NCBI GenBank assembly: GCA_964522605.1
Contig: CAZFWV010000294.1
Span: 1 to 8,752 of the forward strand
Length of the DNA stretch: 8,752 nucleotides
Direction: 5' to 3'
From: CAVZLD01 sp964522605
Lineage (GTDB): Bacteria > Planctomycetota > Planctomycetia > Pirellulales > Pirellulaceae
In this document: positions 5,610 to 8,752 of the stretch, piece by piece
Position numbering within the stretch: the first letter of the stretch is position 1
Layout: every line of letters starts with the position of its first letter
Translations under genes and position numbers: made by a program
Notes under the pieces: model-generated
What the model saw: only the letters and a program-made list of their open reading frames with translations
Told to the model about the DNA's origin: nothing
Databases searched by the model: none

Positions 5610-6842
5610 ATGAAGATCGGCGTGGTGAAAGAGAGCTTTCCGGGTGAGCGGCGCGTGGCCCTGATTCCCGCGATCCTGACGCCGCTGCAGAAGGAGGGCT
5701 GTGAGATTCTGGTCGAGTCCGGTGCCGGAATCGAAGCGGGAATTCCCGACGAAGAATTTCAGCAGAAAGGCGCGCAGATTGTCGCGGACCGATCCGCGGC
5801 GTTTCAATCGGATGTCGTGCTGGGCGTCCGTTGGGCGGGGGCGAATCCTACCGGTGTCGAGACGGACCGAGGCCTGCTGCGTCCGGGGCAGGCGGTGATT
5901 GGGACGGTGGATCCGCTCGGCGATCCCCAGGCCGTCCATGCTTTCGCCGAAACCGGTTGCACGCTCTTCGGCCTCGAACTGATTCCGCGGATTACGCGTG
6001 CCCAGAGTATGGACGTGCTATCGTCGATGGCGACGGTGGCTGGTTATCGCGCGGTTCTCCTGGCGGCCACCGAATTGCCCAAGATGTTTCCCCTGATGAT
6101 GACGGCCGCCGGTTCGCTGTCTCCGGCGCGCGTGTTCGTGATTGGTGCCGGGGTGGCTGGGTTACAGGCGATTGCCACGGCCCGTCGATTGGGGGCGGTC
6201 GTTCAAGCGTATGACGTGCGTCCGGCGGTGCGGGAGCAATGCGAGAGTCTGGGAGCAAAATTCGTCGAGTTGCCTCTGGAAACGGAAGCCGCCGAGGGAG
6301 CCGGGGGATATGCACGAGCGATGGATGAGGATTTCTATCGGCGGCAGCGAGAACTCATGGCACGCGTCGTTGCGGAAAGCGACGTGGTGATTACAACCGC
6401 CGCGATTCCCGGCCAGCCGTCTCCTCGATTAATTACGGCCGAGGCCGTGGCCGGCATGCAGCCTGGCTCCGTGATCGTCGACCTGGCGGCAGAACGGGGC
6501 GGAAACTGTGCTCTGACCGTCGCGAATCAGCGCGTCGTCCAGCACAATGTGGTCTTGCTCGGGCCAACGAATTTGCCCTCGGAAGTGCCCTATCACGCGA
6601 GCCAGATGTTTGCCAAGAACGTGGCGACTTTCTTGAAGCATCTGCTGAAGCAGGGGCAGATCGAGATCGACGTGCAAGACCCGATCACGCACGACACGTT
6701 GTTGACGCGCGGTGGCCAAGTCGTTCATCCACGTATTCGCGAACTTCTGAAACTTGAGCCGCTGGCTCCTGCAGGTCAGGGTACGCAACGGGAAACCGAA
6801 GCGGCCTCTGAGCAACCATCCTCCGGGGAAGGCCATGAATAG
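5610..6842 (+). CDS. pntAA: NAD(P) transhydrogenase subunit alpha-1, NAD(H)-binding domain I
   Basis: A 410-aa soluble, cytoplasmic dI subunit that binds NADH and passes hydride to the NADP(H) domain of PntB. The N-terminus (MKIGVVKESFPGERRVALIP) is typical of the alanine dehydrogenase/PntA family. The substrate loop RITRAQSMD places Arg127, Gln132 and Asp135 at the catalytic positions known from Rhodospirillum rubrum. The Rossmann motif GAGVAG is at 179-184 and Asp202 (AYDVRP) fits the ribose-binding acid that selects NAD over NADP. The mobile loop is GGYARAM (232-238). TTAAIPG (262-268) and VDLAAERGGN (290-299) follow. The last 25 or so residues are a hydrophilic tail; there are no membrane helices, so this is the split, three-gene type. 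The start at 5610 has GGGAG five bases upstream. It overlaps pntAB by 8 bases. Confidence 0.96.
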   Translation: MKIGVVKESFPGERRVALIPAILTPLQKEGCEILVESGAGIEAGIPDEEFQQKGAQIVADRSAAFQSDVVLGVRWAGANPTGVETDRGLLRPGQAVIGTVDPLGDPQAVHAFAETGCTLFGLELIPRITRAQSMDVLSSMATVAGYRAVLLAATELPKMFPLMMTAAGSLSPARVFVIGAGVAGLQAIATARRLGAVVQAYDVRPAVREQCESLGAKFVELPLETEAAEGAGGYARAMDEDFYRRQRELMARVVAESDVVITTAAIPGQPSPRLITAEAVAGMQPGSVIVDLAAERGGNCALTVANQRVVQHNVVLLGPTNLPSEVPYHASQMFAKNVATFLKHLLKQGQIEIDVQDPITHDTLLTRGGQVVHPRIRELLKLEPLAPAGQGTQRETEAASEQPSSGEGHE

Positions 6843-7311
6843 TCTGCGAGTTTTTCGAGAGCGCCGTCAGCGGGGTTTTCCCGTAGATCGGCGGATATTG
6901 TCCGTGTTGCTCCTTCTGTTGGGCGGACTGTTCCTGGATCTGCCCCACGCAGTGGGTCAGGAAGCGGACGTGGCAGTCCAAGCCCCGGCGTCCGAAGCCT
7001 TGGGGAGCGCGGAAGGCGGTTTTTCGCGACAGGATGCCTTGATTGCGAGCGTCACGATCTTTGTGTTGGCGGTGTTCGTGGGATTCGAGGTGATCACGAA
7101 AGTCCCGCCCACCTTGCATACGCCGCTGATGTCCGGATCGAACGCGATCAGTGGGATCACATTGGTCGGAGCGCTCGTCGCCGCAGGGACCGGGGTCACG
7201 GGAAGCCTCGCAAGTTGGCTCGGTGCGGCAGCCGTGGCGATGGCCACGGTGAACGTCGTAGGTGGTTTTCTTGTGACCCACCGTATGTTGGCCATGTTTC
7301 GTCGCAAGTAG
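6835..7311 (+). CDS. pntAB: NAD(P) transhydrogenase subunit alpha-2, membrane domain II
   Basis: A 158-aa membrane subunit that forms part of the proton channel with PntB. The family signature KVPPTLHTPLMSGSNAISG is at 89-107. Three membrane helices follow the expected plan: about 68-89, 104-121 and 124-148, with a short basic C-terminus (MFRRK). Before them is an extra N-terminal part: basic residues 6-20, a hydrophobic run at 21-36 (ILSVLLLLLGGLFLDL), then AVGQ and a polar stretch to about 66. This looks like a signal peptide or an added first helix; either would place residues 42-66 outside, as needed for the following helix. The three-helix alpha-2 of R. rubrum lacks this. The ATG at 6835 has GGGGAAGG directly upstream and lies inside the end of pntAA, suggesting translational coupling. 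A longer frame from 6754 only reads through pntAA. Confidence 0.92.
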   Translation: MNSLRVFRERRQRGFPVDRRILSVLLLLLGGLFLDLPHAVGQEADVAVQAPASEALGSAEGGFSRQDALIASVTIFVLAVFVGFEVITKVPPTLHTPLMSGSNAISGITLVGALVAAGTGVTGSLASWLGAAAVAMATVNVVGGFLVTHRMLAMFRRK

Positions 7312-7338
7312 CTACGGTTCGCGCAGGGCAGATTTCAA

Positions 7339-8712
7339 GTGGATACAACCTCGCTCATCAAGCTATCGTATCTGGTCGCTTCGGCGCTTTTCATCTTCGG
7401 TTTGAAGCGGATGGCTCATCCCCGAACCGCCGTCCGTGGCAACCTGTACGGCGTCTTGGGCATGCTGCTGGCCGTGAGCGTTACGCTCTTGGATGTGCAG
7501 ACGTTCGGTCTGATCCTGCTCGGTTTTATCGTCGGCGGCTTGATCGGTGCCGTTCTGGCCATCCGAATTCAAATGACCGCCATGCCGCAATTGGTGGCGC
7601 TTTTCAATGGCTTCGGCGGTCTCGCGTCAACCCTCGTGGCGTGGGCCGAGTTGTTACGGATGCAGCAAAGTGCGACCGCCGATGTTCTCGTGGCGACCGC
7701 CGTATCCGGTTTGATCGGTGCAGTCACGTTTTGGGGCAGTCTAGTCGCCTTTGGAAAGTTGCAGGGGCTCAATCTCTTCCGTCGCAATCTGGAGTTTTCC
7801 GGACAACAGCTGGTCAATGTCGCGCTGGCGCTGATCGTGCTCCTGTTGTCGGCCTGGTTGGTCAGCACGCACTCGTCGCTGGCCTATTTCGTGCTTGTTC
7901 TCTTCGCGTCGGTGTTGGGAATTCTGCTTGTCGCTCCGATCGGAGGAGCGGATATGCCGGTCGTGATCGCGCTGTTGAACTCGTACTCCGGACTCGCCGC
8001 TGCGGCGACGGGGTTTGTGATCGACAACAACGTCCTGATCATCGCCGGTTCGTTGGTAGGCGCTTCCGGCATCATCCTGACCAAGATCATGTGCAAGGCG
8101 ATGAATCGGTCGCTGACGAATGTTTTGTTCGGACGCTTCGAAAGCAGTGGTTCGACGATGCAGGCCGACGAGGTCTACGTGAACGTCCGAAGTACGTCCG
8201 CCGAAGATATCGCGATGATTCTCGAATCGGCTCAGCGCGTCGTCGTCGTGCCCGGCTATGGAATGGCCGTAGCCCAAGCCCAACATGCGGTGCGAGAGTT
8301 GGCAAACTTCTTGGAGAAGCGCGGGGTTACGGTCGAGTATGCGATACACCCGGTTGCGGGCCGCATGCCTGGCCACATGAATGTCTTGCTGGCCGAAGCC
8401 GATGTGCCCTACGAGCAGCTGAAGGAGATGGACGACATCAATCCGACCATGGGTACGGTCGACGTGGCGATCGTGATCGGGGCCAACGACGTCGTTAATC
8501 CCGTGGCTCGGACGGATCCGAACAGTCCGATCGCCGGGATGCCGATCATCGATGTCGACAAGGCACGCACCGTGATCATCATCAAACGGAGTCTCAGCCC
8601 TGGTTTCGCCGGGATCCCCAACCCCCTCTTCGCCGCAGAAAACGCGCTCATGTTCTATGGCGACGGACAAGAAGCGGTCTTGTCGATTGTCGAGGCCTTG
8701 AAGGAAGGCTAA
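7339..8712 (+). CDS. pntB: NAD(P) transhydrogenase subunit beta, domains II and III
   Basis: A 457-aa subunit of normal length. Residues 1 to about 255 hold about nine membrane helices; the rest is the cytoplasmic NADP(H)-binding domain III. Domain III motifs are GYGMAVAQ (306-313), HPVAGRMPGHMNVLLAEA (337-354), GANDVVNP (381-388), and Lys416-Arg417-Ser418 before PGFAGIPNPLF, which contact the NADP 2'-phosphate in characterised enzymes. In the membrane part, Ser134 (WGSLVAFGK) and Asn214 (LLNSYSG) fit proton-path residues Ser139 and Asn222 of E. coli; Asn90 (LFNGFGG) stands where E. coli has His91. The late GDAK motif reads GDGQ here (441-444). Translation starts at GTG 7339, 27 bases after pntAB, with AGGG about 10 bases upstream; no ATG suits better. 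I see no terminator in the 40 bases that follow, so further operon genes are possible. Confidence 0.96.
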   Translation: MDTTSLIKLSYLVASALFIFGLKRMAHPRTAVRGNLYGVLGMLLAVSVTLLDVQTFGLILLGFIVGGLIGAVLAIRIQMTAMPQLVALFNGFGGLASTLVAWAELLRMQQSATADVLVATAVSGLIGAVTFWGSLVAFGKLQGLNLFRRNLEFSGQQLVNVALALIVLLLSAWLVSTHSSLAYFVLVLFASVLGILLVAPIGGADMPVVIALLNSYSGLAAAATGFVIDNNVLIIAGSLVGASGIILTKIMCKAMNRSLTNVLFGRFESSGSTMQADEVYVNVRSTSAEDIAMILESAQRVVVVPGYGMAVAQAQHAVRELANFLEKRGVTVEYAIHPVAGRMPGHMNVLLAEADVPYEQLKEMDDINPTMGTVDVAIVIGANDVVNPVARTDPNSPIAGMPIIDVDKARTVIIIKRSLSPGFAGIPNPLFAAENALMFYGDGQEAVLSIVEALKEG

Positions 8713-8752
8713 ACAAGCACGGCAGGGTAGGGATCAAAACAAGAACGGCTCC

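Noticed and set aside
5317..5613. The frame of the FHA gene stays open after its TGA for about 98 codons and ends in an ATGA overlap with the pntAA start
   Set aside because: It could suggest read-through or a small coupled gene starting at TTG 5419, but the product is low-complexity with no motif, and an open frame of this length is expected by chance in such GC-rich DNA. The ATGA junction is probably coincidence.
7215..8498. A 427-codon plus-strand frame overlapping pntAB and pntB
   Set aside because: It is out of frame with two genes whose motifs are intact, and its product is Arg-rich and featureless.
1..8752. CRISPR array, insertion sequence with transposase, toxin-antitoxin or phage genes
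   Set aside because: No direct-repeat array, transposase, integrase or small gene pair was seen on either strand. The only repeat-like DNA is the inverted repeat cluster at 4192-4302.

Overview
The window is a GC-rich bacterial chromosome segment. It most likely comes from a planctomycete or a close relative. The grounds are two adjacent clpP genes directly downstream of a trigger factor gene, a long and divergent trigger factor, a small FHA-domain protein, a Pro-rich lipoprotein of no recognised family, and a three-subunit transhydrogenase. This assignment is an inference from gene content, not a database result.

Left half, all on the minus strand and read from right to left: a tRNA-Gly(GCC) gene with its own sigma70-like promoter; a trailer holding two inverted repeats, the second of which looks like an intrinsic terminator and also like a REP/REPIN repeat; tig (trigger factor, 495 aa); two clpP paralogues (208 and 199 aa, both with intact Ser-His-Asp triads) separated by only 40 bases; and the 5' part of a putative lipoprotein gene that runs off the window at base 1. 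No clpX follows the clpP pair within the window. The tig-clpP-clpP block is a cytoplasmic protein-quality-control unit: a ribosome-bound chaperone plus two subunits of the Clp peptidase.

Middle: a 411-base gap between the divergent tRNA and FHA genes, holding the tRNA promoter. A short plus-strand gene (174 aa) follows, with an N-terminal FHA domain and a charged, probably disordered tail. A hairpin lies just after its stop codon. Then comes a 293-base non-coding stretch with several small inverted repeats.

Right half, plus strand: pntAA (410 aa, NAD(H)-binding domain I), pntAB (158 aa, membrane helices plus an N-terminal signal-like segment) and pntB (457 aa, membrane domain plus NADP(H)-binding domain III). 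The first two overlap by 8 bases and the third follows after 27, so they form one operon. Together they encode a proton-translocating NAD(P) transhydrogenase, which uses the proton motive force to make NADPH from NADH.

I found no wholly new system. The points most worth a second look are the REPIN-like terminator between the tRNA and tig, the unequal clpP pair with its divergent N-terminus, the trigger factor whose PPIase signature is eroded, the signal-like extension on PntAB, and the lipoprotein gene on the left edge.
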